A stretch of 64,000 bases of DNA from Betaproteobacteria bacterium. Lineage in GTDB: Bacteria; Pseudomonadota; Gammaproteobacteria; Burkholderiales; Usitatibacteraceae. The notes under the pieces are model-generated. The model saw only the letters and a list, made by a program, of their open reading frames with translations. It did not search any database and had not been told where the DNA came from. The position numbers and the translations under genes were made by a program. Each line of letters starts with the position of its first letter. The stretch's first letter is position 1. Location: contig JAEUMY010000017.1 of assembly GCA_016791265.1 (NCBI GenBank), positions 171,018 to 235,017 of the forward strand, in the 5' to 3' direction. Shown piece after piece: positions 38,242 through 47,658 of the stretch.

Positions 38242-38997
38242 GTGCAATACAACTGGAACTGGAAGATTTTCTGGGAGATGAGTCCGGACGGCTCGGGCAC
38301 GTATCTCTCCACGTTGTTCGTTGGCCTGCAATGGACGCTGGCCACCGCCCTGTCGGCGTGGATCATCGCGCTCGTCATCGGTTCGCTGCTCGGCGTGATT
38401 CGCACTTCGCCGGTGAAGTGGGCAGTGCGTCTTGGCGATGCCTACGTCGAGCTTTTCCGCAACATCCCGCTTCTCGTTCAGATGTTCCTGTGGTACTTCG
38501 TGCTACCTGAACTGATGCCCAAGGCGCTCGGCACGGCGATTAAGCAAATGCCACCGCCGTGGGGCTCGTTCGTGCCCGCGGTGCTCTGTCTGGGCTTCTT
38601 CACCGCGGCGCGGGTCGCGGAGCAGGTGAAGGCGGGCATCCAGACCTTGCCGCGTGGCCAGACCATGGCCGGCACGGCGATGGGCCTCACGCTGCCGCAG
38701 ACCTATCGCTTCATCCTTCTGCCCGTGGCGTTTCGCATCATTCTGCCTCCGCTTACCAGCGAGTTCATGAACATCATCAAGAACTCGTCTGTGGCGCTGA
38801 CCATCGGACTGCTTGAGCTGACGGCCCGCGCGCGTGCGATGCAGGAGTACAGCTTCCAAGTGTTCGAGGCCTTCACTGCCGCCACGCTCATCTACATCAT
38901 CGTAAACATCATCGTGGTGTTCGGCATGCGCTGGGTGGAACGCAAGGTCGCCGTGCCCGGATTCATCGGGCCGCAGGTGGCCGGGGGAGGACACTGA
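38242..38997 (+). CDS. gltJ: Glutamate/aspartate ABC transporter permease
   Basis: A 251-residue inner-membrane permease with about five transmembrane segments and the EAA-type loop (VKAGIQTLPRGQTMAGTAMG). Start GTG 38242 (MQYNWNWKIFWEM) is preceded by GGGAGG at 7 bases. gltK begins 2 bases after its stop. Pairs with GltK to form the membrane channel. Confidence 0.94.
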   Translation: MQYNWNWKIFWEMSPDGSGTYLSTLFVGLQWTLATALSAWIIALVIGSLLGVIRTSPVKWAVRLGDAYVELFRNIPLLVQMFLWYFVLPELMPKALGTAIKQMPPPWGSFVPAVLCLGFFTAARVAEQVKAGIQTLPRGQTMAGTAMGLTLPQTYRFILLPVAFRIILPPLTSEFMNIIKNSSVALTIGLLELTARARAMQEYSFQVFEAFTAATLIYIIVNIIVVFGMRWVERKVAVPGFIGPQVAGGGH

Positions 38998-38999
38998 CC

Positions 39000-39689
39000 A
39001 TGGGAGATTTCGACTTCGGTGTCATCGAGCGGTCCTGGGTCTACCTCTTCAAGGAGGGAATGACCTTCTCGCTCACACTCACGGCGCTGGCCATGACTGG
39101 CGGCATCATTTTCGGCACGCTGCTCGCCATGATGCGCCTGTCCAGCATCAAGCCCTTGTCGATGTTTGCGGCGGGATATGTGAACCTGATGCGCTCAATT
39201 CCGCTCTTGCTGGTGATCTTCTGGTTCTACTTCCTCGTGCCCTACATCGGCGCGTGGATCATCGGCAGTCCGACGCCCATCAAGGTAGGCGCCTTCTGGT
39301 CATGCGTGATCACCTTCACCATGTTCGAGGCGGCGTACTACTCGGAGATCATGCGCGCCGGCATTCAGGCCATTCCGCGTGGCCAGGTGTGGGCGGGCTA
39401 CGCGCTAGGGCTCAACTACTGGCAGACCATGGGCACCATCGTGCTGCCGCAGGCCTTCCGCAACATGCTTCCCATCCTGCTCACCCAGACCATCATCCTC
39501 TTCCAGGACACGTCGCTCGTGTACGTGCTGTCGATCACCGACTTCCTGGGCGCCGCAGCGAAGGTCGCGCAGCGCGACGGTCGACTGGTTGAGATGTACA
39601 CCTTCGCCGCGATCGTCTACTTCATCATCTGCTTCGGTCTCTCCCTGCTCGTGAAGCGCCTTCAGGCGCGCATCGCGATCATCCGCTAG
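39000..39689 (+). CDS. gltK: Glutamate/aspartate ABC transporter permease
   Basis: A 229-residue His/Glu/Gln-type permease with the EAA loop [20 protein letters not shown] and terminal TM segment [15 protein letters not shown]. It lies 2 bases after gltJ and 16 before gltL, in one operon. Confidence 0.94.
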   Translation: MGDFDFGVIERSWVYLFKEGMTFSLTLTALAMTGGIIFGTLLAMMRLSSIKPLSMFAAGYVNLMRSIPLLLVIFWFYFLVPYIGAWIIGSPTPIKVGAFWSCVITFTMFEAAYYSEIMRAGIQAIPRGQVWAGYALGLNYWQTMGTIVLPQAFRNMLPILLTQTIILFQDTSLVYVLSITDFLGAAAKVAQRDGRLVEMYTFAAIVYFIICFGLSLLVKRLQARIAIIR

Positions 39690-39705
39690 AAAGGACGCAC
39701 CCAAC

Positions 39706-40449
39706 ATGTCAGCGATGATTCAAATCAATAACGTCAGCAAGTGGTACGGCAGCTTCCAGGTGCTGACCGACAACACGACCAAGGTTGAAAAAGGCGAGGT
39801 CGTCGTCGTCTGCGGTCCCTCCGGCTCGGGCAAGTCGACACTCATCAAGACCGTCAATGCGCTGGAGCCCTTCCAGAAAGGCGACATCGTTGTGGACGGG
39901 ATTTCGCTGTCCGATCCGAAAACCAACCTCCCGAAATTGCGCTCGCGCGTGGGCATGGTGTTTCAGCACTTTGAACTCTTCCCCCATCTGACCGTGACGG
40001 AGAACTTGACGCTGGCGCAGATCAAGGTACTGGACCGCAGCAAGGACGACGCCTTGGCCCGTGGTCTCAAGATGCTCGATCGGGTGGGCCTGATCGCGCA
40101 CAAGGACAAATTTCCCGGCCAGCTTTCGGGCGGGCAGCAGCAACGTGTCGCCATTGCCCGCGCGCTGTCGATGGACCCGATTGTCATGCTGTTCGACGAA
40201 CCCACTTCAGCGCTGGATCCGGAGATGGTGGGCGAGGTGCTGGACGTGATGGTGCAGTTGGCCCAGGAAGGCATGACCATGATGTGCGTGACCCACGAGA
40301 TGGGCTTCGCCCGCAAGGTGAGCCATCGCGTGATCTTCATGGACGCCGGCAAGATCGTGGAAGATTGTCCAAAGGAGGATTTCTTTGGCAATCCCGATGC
40401 GCGGTCGCCACGCGCCAAGGACTTCTTGTCCAAGATCCTGCACAACTGA
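39706..40449 (+). CDS. gltL: Glutamate/aspartate ABC transporter ATP-binding protein
   Basis: A 247-residue ABC ATPase with Walker [10 protein letters not shown], signature LSGGQQQR, Walker B VMLFDEP and switch His in CVTHEMG. It powers GltJK. A terminator follows 73 bases after the stop. Confidence 0.96.
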   Translation: MSAMIQINNVSKWYGSFQVLTDNTTKVEKGEVVVVCGPSGSGKSTLIKTVNALEPFQKGDIVVDGISLSDPKTNLPKLRSRVGMVFQHFELFPHLTVTENLTLAQIKVLDRSKDDALARGLKMLDRVGLIAHKDKFPGQLSGGQQQRVAIARALSMDPIVMLFDEPTSALDPEMVGEVLDVMVQLAQEGMTMMCVTHEMGFARKVSHRVIFMDAGKIVEDCPKEDFFGNPDARSPRAKDFLSKILHN

Positions 40450-40522
40450 CGTCGCGCCGAAGGTGGTCGCGAAGCGATTCGAGATGACTTTGTGCGAGAT
40501 CGGAACACCACTCGCATCCCTC

Positions 40523-40548
40523 AACGGGCGCTATGCAGCGCCCGTTTT
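40523..40548 (+). terminator. Intrinsic terminator after gltL
   Basis: A 10-bp stem AACGGGCGCT/AGCGCCCGTT with loop ATGC, followed by a short T-run (TTTT including stem bases). It closes the glt operon. Confidence 0.75.
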
Positions 40549-40623
40549 CAGTTGAGCCTGCCGGTTCGCTGTCGGTCACGTCTGGTTACACGCAGCCTGG
40601 CCCTCACCCGCTAGAATCGATTC

Positions 40624-41709
40624 ATGAAAAAAGCCATTTCCCTTCTCGTCATCGGCTCCGCCTTCGCGCTGACCGCCTGGTGGCTGGCTGGCGGCACCGA
40701 ACCCGCCCCCAAGGCGGCGGTGCAGAGTCGCATCAATTCGCAGTCCCAGAGCGAAAGCCGCGGCAGCGCCATCGGCGCCAGCATGCCGGCTGCGCCGACA
40801 TCACCGGTTGTCACGCCCGTCACTCAGCAGACTGCGGCGGCACTCACGCCCGCGCAGCTGGAGAAGCGCCGCCTCGTCGCCGAGTTCGACAAGGCCACTG
40901 ACCTGAAGGCGCTCTACGACAAGTACGCCAATTCCACCGATCCGGCGCAGCGATACATGGCTGCGAAAGCACTCTTGGAGTGCGCCGAGGCCAGTCGCCA
41001 ACGCGGTCGGACCAACTATCTGCAGACACAGCGCGATGTGCGCGTCTCGGCGACCGACCCCAAGGCGACGCAGCGCAATGCGGCGTTCGACGCCCTGCTT
41101 GCAGATCGCTGCCAAGGCTTCACGGCGGAGCAACTCACACCCGCCGCGATCAACGCGGCGATGGCCGAGGCGGCCCGAATGGGTGACCCGGCGGCACGAG
41201 CGGCCCAAGCGCGCGGCGACATCAACAATCGCATCATGGCGGCCGCCCGTCAGCGTCAGCAGTACACGCTCACCGAGAGCGATCTCGGCACGTTGCAAGA
41301 AGCGATCAAGTCGCGCGACCCTGAGGCCTTGAGGCAGATCGGCGACTTCGGAACCTTGTGGAATCGGACCGAGGGACTCCGCGTGGGGCCGGATCAAAGC
41401 TCGCCTTCCGCTGGCGCGTGGCGCGCGGCATGGCAAATGATGGCGTGCGACGGCGGGCTCGACTGCGGTGCGGAACACAGGGATGTGCTGACCGCGTGCG
41501 CGCTCGAAGGCGCCTGCGGCGCGCCTAACTATCAGTCGTACCTGCAGCAATTCGCGCAGTCGCCCTACCAGTATCAGGAGACCTTGCGATTCCAAGCGCT
41601 TATCCGCAGTGCCATTGAACAAGGCCGCTGGGATTGGCTGGGGATCGGCGGAACGACGGTGCTCGGCATGCGCCCTCCGCCGGCGCCGCAAACACCGCCG
41701 AAGAAGTAG
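40624..41709 (+). CDS. Exported or membrane-anchored protein of unknown function
   Basis: A 361-residue protein with an N-terminal hydrophobic helix (residues 6-23, ending WWLAGG), a Ser/Pro/Ala-rich linker (35-75) and an alpha-helical Ala/Arg-rich body. There are two Cys in the middle (LECAEAS, ADRCQGF) and a cysteine cluster near the C-terminus (MACDGGLDCGAEH, TACALEGACG) that could form disulphides in the periplasm. The end is Pro-rich. I recognise no family. It stands alone after the glt terminator. Confidence 0.75.
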   Translation: MKKAISLLVIGSAFALTAWWLAGGTEPAPKAAVQSRINSQSQSESRGSAIGASMPAAPTSPVVTPVTQQTAAALTPAQLEKRRLVAEFDKATDLKALYDKYANSTDPAQRYMAAKALLECAEASRQRGRTNYLQTQRDVRVSATDPKATQRNAAFDALLADRCQGFTAEQLTPAAINAAMAEAARMGDPAARAAQARGDINNRIMAAARQRQQYTLTESDLGTLQEAIKSRDPEALRQIGDFGTLWNRTEGLRVGPDQSSPSAGAWRAAWQMMACDGGLDCGAEHRDVLTACALEGACGAPNYQSYLQQFAQSPYQYQETLRFQALIRSAIEQGRWDWLGIGGTTVLGMRPPPAPQTPPKK

Positions 41710-41720
41710 ACGAGTCAGTA

Positions 41721-42644
41721 TCAGGCGCGCATCAACGCGTCGACATGGGCCGCGCTGGAGCGCGCCAGCGCGGTCAAGCTATATCCGCCTTCGAGTGCGG
41801 ACACGATGCGCCCTTGCGAATATTCACTCGCTAATCCGCAGATCAACTCTGTGACCCAGACATAGTCGTCCTCGGTGAGATTGAGGTAGGCCAGGGGATC
41901 GTCCGTGTGCGCGTCGAAGCCGGCGGAAACGATGATGAGTTCAGGCGCGAACTTGCGCAGCGCCGGCACCCAGCTTTGTTCAATGGCGCGGCGAAACGCC
42001 GGGCCACCCGTCTGCGCTGGCAGCGGCGTCGGAATGATGTGCTCGCTCAACGTGTCCGCGCCCGTGCCAGGGTAGTACGGATGCTGGAAGGATGAACACA
42101 ACATGACCCTTGGGTCATCGGCGAAGATGTCCTCCGTGCCGTTGCCATGGTGGACATCAAAGTCGAGGATGGCGACACGATCCAGGCGGTGGGTCTCGAG
42201 CGCATGCATGGCGCCGACCGCGACATTGTTGAAGATGCAAAAGCCCATTGCGCGATGGTATGTGGCGTGATGCCCACAGGGGCGCACGGCGCAAAAGGCG
42301 TTGCCGACTTCGCCCGCCATGACCTGGTCCACGCCTTCGATCACCGCGCCGGCAGCCCGTCTTGCCGCCGCCAGCGAGTACGGATTCATCGACGTGTCAG
42401 GGTCGAGATAGGCGTATCCCGACGTGGGCGCGGCGTCGAAAATGGCGGACACGTAGTCCGGATCGTGGGCCAGCGCCAACGCATCCTGCGTGGCTTCCGG
42501 CGCCTCGATCTTGTTGAGCCCGCTCCAGAGACCGGATTGCTCCAGTCCCTGCAATACAGCCGCCAATCGCTCGGGACATTCAGGATGGTGGGGGCCCATC
42601 TCGTGTTTCAGACAGTCGGGGTGGGTGATGAGTGCGGTGGTCAT
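41721..42644 (-). CDS. Histone deacetylase family protein (acetylpolyamine amidohydrolase-like)
   Basis: A 307-residue zinc amidohydrolase. The active site is visible as RPCGHHA (paired His), FCIFNNVAVGA, DFDVHHGNGTED (zinc Asp and His), SAGFDAH and EGGYS. Bacterial members deacetylate polyamines or other acetylated amines; substrate not determined. A one-mismatch palindrome copy (41816) encodes SEYSQGR just before the conserved C-terminal Gly-Gly-Tyr. Confidence 0.92.
   Translation of the reverse strand: MTTALITHPDCLKHEMGPHHPECPERLAAVLQGLEQSGLWSGLNKIEAPEATQDALALAHDPDYVSAIFDAAPTSGYAYLDPDTSMNPYSLAAARRAAGAVIEGVDQVMAGEVGNAFCAVRPCGHHATYHRAMGFCIFNNVAVGAMHALETHRLDRVAILDFDVHHGNGTEDIFADDPRVMLCSSFQHPYYPGTGADTLSEHIIPTPLPAQTGGPAFRRAIEQSWVPALRKFAPELIIVSAGFDAHTDDPLAYLNLTEDDYVWVTELICGLASEYSQGRIVSALEGGYSLTALARSSAAHVDALMRA
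41816..41827. repeat. Palindrome variant, one mismatch
   Basis: GCGAATATTCAC in the HDAC-like gene, read as SEYSQ; one of only two palindrome-like sites (with 42689) between 34.3 and 46.6 kb. Confidence 0.7.
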
Positions 42645-42688
42645 GGCGTACTCCGGCGAACCTGCGTGGCGTAGATGATGTCAGAATG

Positions 42689-42700
42689 CCGAATATTCGC
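42689..42700. repeat. Palindrome variant, one mismatch
   Basis: CCGAATATTCGC, between the divergent HDAC-like and MoxR genes. Confidence 0.7.
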
Positions 42701-42788
42701 AGTTGATGCAGCGCATCCGCACTCGCTTTGTGCCCGTAGGCCATTCGAACCTCGCCGCGACTTCCGACCACTCAAACTCAAACCCATC

Positions 42789-43739
42789 ATGCTGATCGAG
42801 CGCATACGTGAATTCACCGGCTCTGGCCACCCTTCCCTCGAAGCGGTGCTGAAAGCGGCCAACGGCATCATCCTCGGCAAGGAAGCGCAAATTCGAATGG
42901 CGGTGGCCTGTCTGCTTGCGCGTGGGCACTTGCTGATCGAGGACATCCCAGGCGTGGGCAAGACCACCCTGTCCCATGTGCTGGCCACGCTGCTTGGACT
43001 TCAGTATCAGCGCATTCAGTTCACGAGCGACCTCTTGCCGGCGGACATCATTGGCGTGTCGATTTTTGATCGCGAGACAAGTTCCTTCCGCTTCCACCCC
43101 GGGCCGATTTTCTCCCAGGTGATCCTCGCCGATGAGATCAATCGCGCCTCGCCCAAGGCGCAGAGCGCGCTTCTGGAGGCGATGGAAGAGCATCAAGTCA
43201 CCTCAGATGGCGTCACCCGCAACCTGCCTGACCCCTTTTTCGTCATCGCCACCCAGAATCCGATTCATCAGGTCGGCACCTTCCCGCTGCCGGAGTCACA
43301 GCTTGATCGCTTCCTCATGCGGGTGAAGCTGGGTTACCCGGACCGCGATGCGGAACGGGCGCTGCTGAAGGGAGAGGACCGGCGCGACCTCATCGCCCAC
43401 CTCAAGCCTGCGATGACGCCGGAAGAATTGCGGGCGCTGCAAAAGGAGGTCCAATGCGTGATCGTGTCTGATGCGTTGGTCGACTACGTGCAGGCACTCA
43501 TCGCGCATACCCGCGACGGCAGCAAGTTCGAATCGGGCCTGAGCCCGCGCGCCGGTCTCGCCGTGCTCCGCGGCGCGCAAGCCTGGGCACTGATGTCGGG
43601 GCGAAAACAGGTTTTGCCTGAGGACGTGCAGGCGGTCGTGCCGGCCGTCGTCGGACATCGACTGAAGGCGATGGTGAGTGCCGGTGCGAAGGCATTCGAC
43701 CCTGCGCAGGAACTCATCCGCGCAGTCGCCATTCCCTGA
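42789..43739 (+). CDS. MoxR family AAA+ ATPase
   Basis: A 316-residue AAA_3 ATPase with Walker A GVGKTT, Walker B ILADEINRASPKAQSALLEAMEE and sensor region ATQNPIHQVGTFPLPESQLDRF. ATG 42789 (MLIERIREFTG) fits the family start. It forms an operon with the DUF58 and TgpA genes, the standard MoxR-DUF58-transglutaminase cluster, presumably a chaperone for it. Confidence 0.93.
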   Translation: MLIERIREFTGSGHPSLEAVLKAANGIILGKEAQIRMAVACLLARGHLLIEDIPGVGKTTLSHVLATLLGLQYQRIQFTSDLLPADIIGVSIFDRETSSFRFHPGPIFSQVILADEINRASPKAQSALLEAMEEHQVTSDGVTRNLPDPFFVIATQNPIHQVGTFPLPESQLDRFLMRVKLGYPDRDAERALLKGEDRRDLIAHLKPAMTPEELRALQKEVQCVIVSDALVDYVQALIAHTRDGSKFESGLSPRAGLAVLRGAQAWALMSGRKQVLPEDVQAVVPAVVGHRLKAMVSAGAKAFDPAQELIRAVAIP

Positions 43740-43746
43740 GAACCTG

Positions 43747-44709
43747 ATGCAGTTGCACCTTCGCGAGCGCATCGCGGACTGGATCTACCGCGCGAAGGCG
43801 CCGGAAACGCCGCCGGTGGTACTGGTCCAACGCCGCATCTACATAGTGCCGACGCGTCACGGCTATCTCTTCGCATTCATTCTCGTTCTGCTGCTGCTGG
43901 CGTCGATCAACTACCAGATTTCACTCGGCTATCTCCTGGTGTTCCTGCTCGCCTCCATCGGCGGCACCGGCATGCTGCACACGTGGCGAAACCTCGCCCA
44001 GCTTTCTCTGGCGCCGGGTCGGGTGGAGCCGGTTTTCGCAGGTGACACGGCGCAGTTCACCCTGCGGCTGGGCGACACCACACTTCCGCGCTTCTCGGTC
44101 GCGGTACGGCGGTCCCAAGGCGAGGCGGAATATGCCGATGTCCCACAGGCCGGCACCGCGACCGTGGCTCTGCCGGTCGCGGCGGAGAAGCGAGGCTGGC
44201 TGAGTCTCGGCCGGCTGGAGATATTCACCCACTATCCCTTTGGCCTCTTCCATGCCTGGTCGTACGTCGACTTCGGCACGCGCTGCCTCGTGTATCCGCG
44301 TCCCGATCCGGGCGCCGGCCCCCTGCCCGTCGAAGCCTCGCAACACGGAGATGGCACGTCGATGATTCCGGGTGAAGATGAGTTTCATGCGCTGCGCGGG
44401 TGGCGGCCGACCGACTCGCCGCGCCACATCGCGTGGAAGGCGCTGGCACGAGAGCAGGGACTGCTTTCCAAGGAGTTCATGTCGACGGCCAGCTCAGACC
44501 TCTGGCTGGCCTGGGAGCACTTTCCAAGCCTTGGAACGGAAGAACGCCTCTCCAAGCTCACCTTCTGGGTGCTGGAAGCCGACCGCCTCGGTCTTGCGTG
44601 GGGATTGAAGCTGCCGGGTGTCAACATTCCGCTCAACGGCGGCGACGCGCATCGGCTGGCATGCCTGGAAGCCTTGGCGCTGTTTCAAATCGGGCCGGCC
44701 GCGGCATGA
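43747..44709 (+). CDS. DUF58 domain-containing protein
   Basis: A 320-residue protein with two N-terminal transmembrane segments (about 40-85) and the DUF58 motif GEDEFHALRGWRPTDSPRHI. Starts 7 bases after the MoxR gene; its stop overlaps the TgpA start (ATGA). Function unknown; always linked to MoxR ATPases. Confidence 0.92.
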   Translation: MQLHLRERIADWIYRAKAPETPPVVLVQRRIYIVPTRHGYLFAFILVLLLLASINYQISLGYLLVFLLASIGGTGMLHTWRNLAQLSLAPGRVEPVFAGDTAQFTLRLGDTTLPRFSVAVRRSQGEAEYADVPQAGTATVALPVAAEKRGWLSLGRLEIFTHYPFGLFHAWSYVDFGTRCLVYPRPDPGAGPLPVEASQHGDGTSMIPGEDEFHALRGWRPTDSPRHIAWKALAREQGLLSKEFMSTASSDLWLAWEHFPSLGTEERLSKLTFWVLEADRLGLAWGLKLPGVNIPLNGGDAHRLACLEALALFQIGPAAA

Positions 44710-46694
44710 GCACCGCGCCCGATCAAGCCGCTTTGAAGCGCGGCAACGTGCTGTGGCTGATGGCGGCGATGGGGTTCGTCATCGCGCCCCATGCGGAGCG
44801 GCTGCCGCTCTGGGTCTCGGCGACTTGCCTCGGCGTCGCGGTCTGGCGGGGGCTCATCGCCTGGCATGGCCGGAAGATGCCACACGGACTTTTCGTGGCA
44901 GGGCTCGCCATCGCGACGGCGGCGGGCACGTGGCTCTCCTACAGCCGGCTCTACGGTCGGGATGCGAGTTCAACCCTGTTGATTCTCATGCTGTGCCTGA
45001 AGCTTCTGGAGATGCGATCCCGCCGCGATGCGCTGCTCACGATTTTCCTGGGCTTCTTTCTCGTCTTCACCAACTTCCTCTACTCGCAGACCGTTCTCAT
45101 GGGCGCGTACATGCTGGTCTGCGTGTGGATTTTCATGGCGACCCTGGTCGGCTTCAACCGCGTTGGAACGGAGGCGACATTTCGCGAGCGCGCACTGCCT
45201 GCGGGGCGCATCATCCTGCAGGCGATTCCGCTCATGCTGGTCGTGTTCATCCTCTTCCCGCGGGTCAGCACACCGCTGTGGCGCTTGCCGCAGGAAGGAA
45301 CAACCGGACGCACGGGGCTTTCCGAATCGGTGTCCCCTGGAGACCTCAACAAGCTGATCCAGTCCGAACACGTGGCGTTTCGCGCTGACTTCAAGGGACC
45401 GATCCCGAAGAACGACCGCCTCTACTGGCGTGGCCCGGTGATGATGGACTTCGATGGACGCACATGGACGATGTCGCCCTTCCCCGGCATTTTGACCATG
45501 CGCACTGCCGGGATCGAAGCCAAGGGTGACGAGATCGACTATGTCGTCACCCTGGAACCGCACGGAAAAACGTGGATGTTCGCGCTGGACATGCCACTCA
45601 TCTTGCCGTCCGATGGGTTTCTGCAGTCGGACTATCAAATCCGCAGCGGCGCGCCCATCAATGCCCTTCGGCGATACGAGATGCGGTCCGCGCTCAGCTA
45701 CGTCGCGCGGCGCGAACTGTCGCCGGAGGCCCGCCGCCGCTACACCACGTTGCCGCTGGACTCGAATCCGCGCGCGACCCGATTCGCCCGTCAACTGCGG
45801 ACCAACAACGCCACCGACCGAGCCCTCATCAATGCCGCGTTGCTGCTGTTCAATCAGCAGTTCATCTATACCTTGGAGCCTCCCGTCCTGGGCCGTTCGC
45901 CTGTGGACGAGTTCCTGTTCGATACCAAGCGCGGATTCTGCGAGCACTACGCCAGCGCGTTCGTGTATCTGATGCGGGCGGCCGGTATTCCGGCGCGCGT
46001 GGTGCTGGGCTATCAGGGCGGTGAAATCAATACCGTCGGCAACTACCTGATTGTTCGCCAGGCGGACGCCCACGCCTGGGCGGAAGTGTGGCTGGAAGGC
46101 GAAGGTTGGGTGCGCACGGACCCGACCGCGGCCGTGTCGCCGGATCGCATCGAGCGCGGCATGGACTTGGCGCTGGGCCCGGTTGGCGTGCTGCCCAACC
46201 TCATCGCGGCCGACAAATTCGGTTTGCTGCGCCAAGTGCGCTATACATGGGATGCGTTCAACAACCAGTGGAACCAATGGGTGGTGGGCTACAACACCGA
46301 TCGGCAGGCGTACTTCTTGAAGGGGCTGGGCATCGACTCCACCGACTGGCGCAAACTCGCGATGTGGCTCTTGTTCGGCGGACTCGCGGCGAGCGGCCTG
46401 GTGGGGGCATTCCTGCTACTCAAGCGAAACCCAGCTGTCAAAGACCCTGCCCTGCTGGCCTATGAAAAATTCGTGCGGCAGATGGCGGCAGTCGGTGTGC
46501 GCCGAGAGGCGCACGAAGGACCCGTCGACTTTCTGCATCGCATCGAGCGCGAACACTCGGACCTCGCGGCCGGTGCGCGCAGGGTGACTGACCTCTACAT
46601 CGCCGTCCGCTATGCCACACACGGCGCCATCGCGAAGAGTGATCCTCGAATCGACCAACTACGCGCCGCGGTTGCGAATATTCGCAACGCCTGA
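44706..46694 (+). CDS. tgpA: Transglutaminase TgpA-like membrane protein
   Basis: A 662-residue protein with about six N-terminal transmembrane segments, a periplasmic transglutaminase core and a C-terminal transmembrane helix followed by a DUF4129-like tail. The catalytic Cys412 is in RGFCEHYASAF and the His in ADAHAWAEVWLEGEGW. ATG 44706 overlaps the previous stop. The palindrome at 46674 encodes the last residues VANIRNA and sits within 25 bases of the convergent nlpD stop. Role probably cell-envelope related. Confidence 0.92.
   Translation: MSTAPDQAALKRGNVLWLMAAMGFVIAPHAERLPLWVSATCLGVAVWRGLIAWHGRKMPHGLFVAGLAIATAAGTWLSYSRLYGRDASSTLLILMLCLKLLEMRSRRDALLTIFLGFFLVFTNFLYSQTVLMGAYMLVCVWIFMATLVGFNRVGTEATFRERALPAGRIILQAIPLMLVVFILFPRVSTPLWRLPQEGTTGRTGLSESVSPGDLNKLIQSEHVAFRADFKGPIPKNDRLYWRGPVMMDFDGRTWTMSPFPGILTMRTAGIEAKGDEIDYVVTLEPHGKTWMFALDMPLILPSDGFLQSDYQIRSGAPINALRRYEMRSALSYVARRELSPEARRRYTTLPLDSNPRATRFARQLRTNNATDRALINAALLLFNQQFIYTLEPPVLGRSPVDEFLFDTKRGFCEHYASAFVYLMRAAGIPARVVLGYQGGEINTVGNYLIVRQADAHAWAEVWLEGEGWVRTDPTAAVSPDRIERGMDLALGPVGVLPNLIAADKFGLLRQVRYTWDAFNNQWNQWVVGYNTDRQAYFLKGLGIDSTDWRKLAMWLLFGGLAASGLVGAFLLLKRNPAVKDPALLAYEKFVRQMAAVGVRREAHEGPVDFLHRIEREHSDLAAGARRVTDLYIAVRYATHGAIAKSDPRIDQLRAAVANIRNA
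46674..46685. repeat. Iterated palindrome copy 23
   Basis: In the last codons of tgpA; extends to the 18-bp palindrome GTTGCGAATATTCGCAAC, 11 bases before the convergent nlpD stop. Confidence 0.97.
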
Positions 46695-46696
46695 AG

Positions 46697-47650
46697 TCAG
46701 GGTGCGGGGAGCAGCTTGGCGGGATCCACCGGCTTGCCGAGCTTGCGAATCTCGAAATGTAGCTTGACCTGATCGGTGTCGGTGGCGCCCATCTCTGCAA
46801 TCCTCTGGCCCTTCTTCACGTCCTGGCCTTCTTTCACAAGGATGCTCTGATTGTGGGCGTAGGCGGACAGGAAGACACTGTTGTGCTTGAGTATGACGAG
46901 CTTGCCGTAGCCTCGGATGCCCGTGCCGCTGTACATGACCTTGCCATCGGCTGCCGCGAGTACCGGGGCGTTCAACGTGCCGGCGATATCGATGCCCTTG
47001 TTGGCGTCCGTGTATGACGCAATCACCCTGCCTTTGGCAGGCCAAGCCCAGTCGACCCTTTCTTCATCCGGTTTGGCTACCGATGCCGCAGGTGTTGAAG
47101 GCGCCAGGGGCGCGGCGGGCGAGACAGCCCCTGTCACACCCGCTTTGGCCTCGGCCTCCATGTCCGCCAGCGCCTTGTCCGAATACGGCACCTTGACAGC
47201 CAGCGGTCCGGTCTTGACCAATCCGCCCGCTGCATCAGGCGTGCCTGACGCGGGCGCGTCGATGGGCCGCGCAACAGGCACACCGGTTGACTGCAATGGC
47301 GTCGCTACGACACTGCTTGGCGCGGTTGGGATGACGACCGCAGGCGCCGTGATGCGGAGCTCCTGACCCACGTGGATGAGATTCACGTTCTCGATGTTGT
47401 TCCACGCGGCCAGCTCACGATAGTCCAGACCGTATTGCAAGGCGACCGCAATGAGCGTCTCGCCCTTTTGAACGATGTGGAGCTTTGACGCCGGCGTTGA
47501 TGTCGTTGTCGGCTCGGCGGGCTTTTGCGGCGCCACCACCGGCCTGCTCGCGTCCGGGGAGGCACGCTCCACAACCGGCGCGGGTTGGCGGGTTGAGCAG
47601 CCCGCCAGCAGGGCGATCATCAGCGCAAGCAATAGAATTCGAGGCTTCAT
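46697..47650 (-). CDS. nlpD: LysM-M23 lipoprotein NlpD
   Basis: A 317-residue lipoprotein with lipobox LLAGC, one LysM domain (about 58-102) and a C-terminal LytM domain. The zinc ligands are replaced (NKGIDIAG and AYAHN instead of the active motifs), as in E. coli NlpD, which activates the amidase AmiC rather than cutting peptidoglycan. It follows pcm by 8 bases. Normally rpoS comes next; here only 2 bases separate it from the convergent tgpA. Confidence 0.93.
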   Translation of the reverse strand: MKPRILLLALMIALLAGCSTRQPAPVVERASPDASRPVVAPQKPAEPTTTSTPASKLHIVQKGETLIAVALQYGLDYRELAAWNNIENVNLIHVGQELRITAPAVVIPTAPSSVVATPLQSTGVPVARPIDAPASGTPDAAGGLVKTGPLAVKVPYSDKALADMEAEAKAGVTGAVSPAAPLAPSTPAASVAKPDEERVDWAWPAKGRVIASYTDANKGIDIAGTLNAPVLAAADGKVMYSGTGIRGYGKLVILKHNSVFLSAYAHNQSILVKEGQDVKKGQRIAEMGATDTDQVKLHFEIRKLGKPVDPAKLLPAP

Positions 47651-47658
47651 GAAGGTTC

